The notes under the pieces: generated by a model | Databases searched by the model: none | What the model was told of the DNA's origin: nothing | The model's input: the letters and a program-made list of their open reading frames with translations, nothing else | Position numbers and translations under genes: made by a program | Shown: piece after piece, positions 63,701 to 64,000 of the stretch | Numbering within the stretch: position 1 is the first letter of the stretch | Layout of the letters: every line of letters begins with the position of its first letter | Assembly: GCA_048013815.1 (NCBI GenBank) | Contig: CM106585.1 | Span: 12,400,001 to 12,464,000, forward strand | Reading direction: 5' to 3' | Source: Setoptus koraiensis | Taxonomy: Eukaryota; Arthropoda | DNA length: 64,000 nt

Positions 63701-64000
63701 ATCATATTGCGCATAATTGGGTATGGTGGACCTATCGAAGGCAGCTTGTTGATTGGTCATGTTGTTCAAACTGCAAACACTGGCCGAACTGAGGGGCAAT
63801 TTTTTTGGGTGGCGCGAATGGGTGGCATCGTGTTGCTTGTGCTTGCAATTACTATCGTTACAAAACTTTCCAATTGAGGCCGACGAGCCGCGCCGGGCCA
63901 ATGACTCGAGCTGATGCTGATGTCGGCCGTTTCTGATGAGCGCCGGCTGCCGATGGCGGCCAATTTTTCCAAAATTGAACGAGGTGTCAAATTTAAAAGG
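60737..64000 (-). CDS. Shab: Voltage-gated potassium channel Kv2/Shab (5' end outside window)
   Basis: Minus-strand exons are >64000-61910, 61748-61176 and 60955-60737 (introns 161 and 220 bp, in phase). The long N-terminus is Ser/Asn/Gln-rich and disordered. The T1 tetramerisation domain starts [19 protein letters not shown], is broken by a ~170-residue low-complexity stretch, and resumes at [16 protein letters not shown], then [16 protein letters not shown] and [17 protein letters not shown]. Exon 2 carries S1-S5, including the voltage sensor [20 protein letters not shown] and the Shab-typical [16 protein letters not shown]. The selectivity filter TTVG|YGD is split by the last intron. S6 reads [20 protein letters not shown]. 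The protein ends only ~45 residues after S6 ([11 protein letters not shown]), whereas Shab channels usually have a long tail; further spliced ends are possible. Confidence 0.93.

Overview
The window is nuclear DNA from a metazoan, most likely an arthropod and, as a best guess, an acariform mite. The evidence is a set of clear animal genes (PRMT1, SDHC, OTUD5, RPB1, DM-domain factors, UPF2, NKAP, MTFMT, M13 peptidase, YY1, PRRC1, SLC16 and a Shab/Kv2 potassium channel). Introns are few and very short (about 45-220 bp), and several large genes (RPB1, UPF2, the CUB-like gene) have none. CAA/CAG low-complexity DNA is abundant. The mite placement is inference; the animal origin is secure.

Layout. 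0-8 kb: 3' end of PRMT1 (+), SDHC (-), a six-exon chymotrypsin-fold protease (+), two-exon OTUD5 (-) and a COA1-like gene (+). 9-14.4 kb: intronless RPB1 (+) whose CTD contains a 252-bp (12-heptad) higher-order repeat. 14.4-27 kb: a simple-repeat and CpG-rich stretch holding two tandem DM-domain (doublesex/mab-3 class) genes, duplicated together with their 5' leaders. 27.9-35.3 kb: compact housekeeping block with UPF2 (-), NKAP (-), MTFMT (+) and an M13 peptidase (-). 36-49 kb: a rearranged stretch with a partly duplicated unknown gene, a broken DUF2236 gene next to a 500-N assembly gap, a long foldback element, a short YY1 gene, a five-exon PRRC1 gene, a large CUB-like secreted protein, and a second, decayed copy of the YY1-PRRC1 segment. 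49-58 kb: an empty 3-kb stretch, a Gly/Asn-rich secreted protein and a tandem pair of unknown secreted proteins. 58.6-64 kb: an SLC16-like transporter (+) and a Kv2 channel (-) that runs off the window end.

The genes are mostly unrelated neighbours and there is no operon. Links that can be seen are the DM-domain pair, the secreted tandem pair, the YY1/PRRC1 segmental duplication, and tight convergent ends (second DM gene/UPF2, 9 bp apart; unknown ORF/CUB-like gene, overlapping). No virus-like element, CRISPR array or confident RNA gene was seen.
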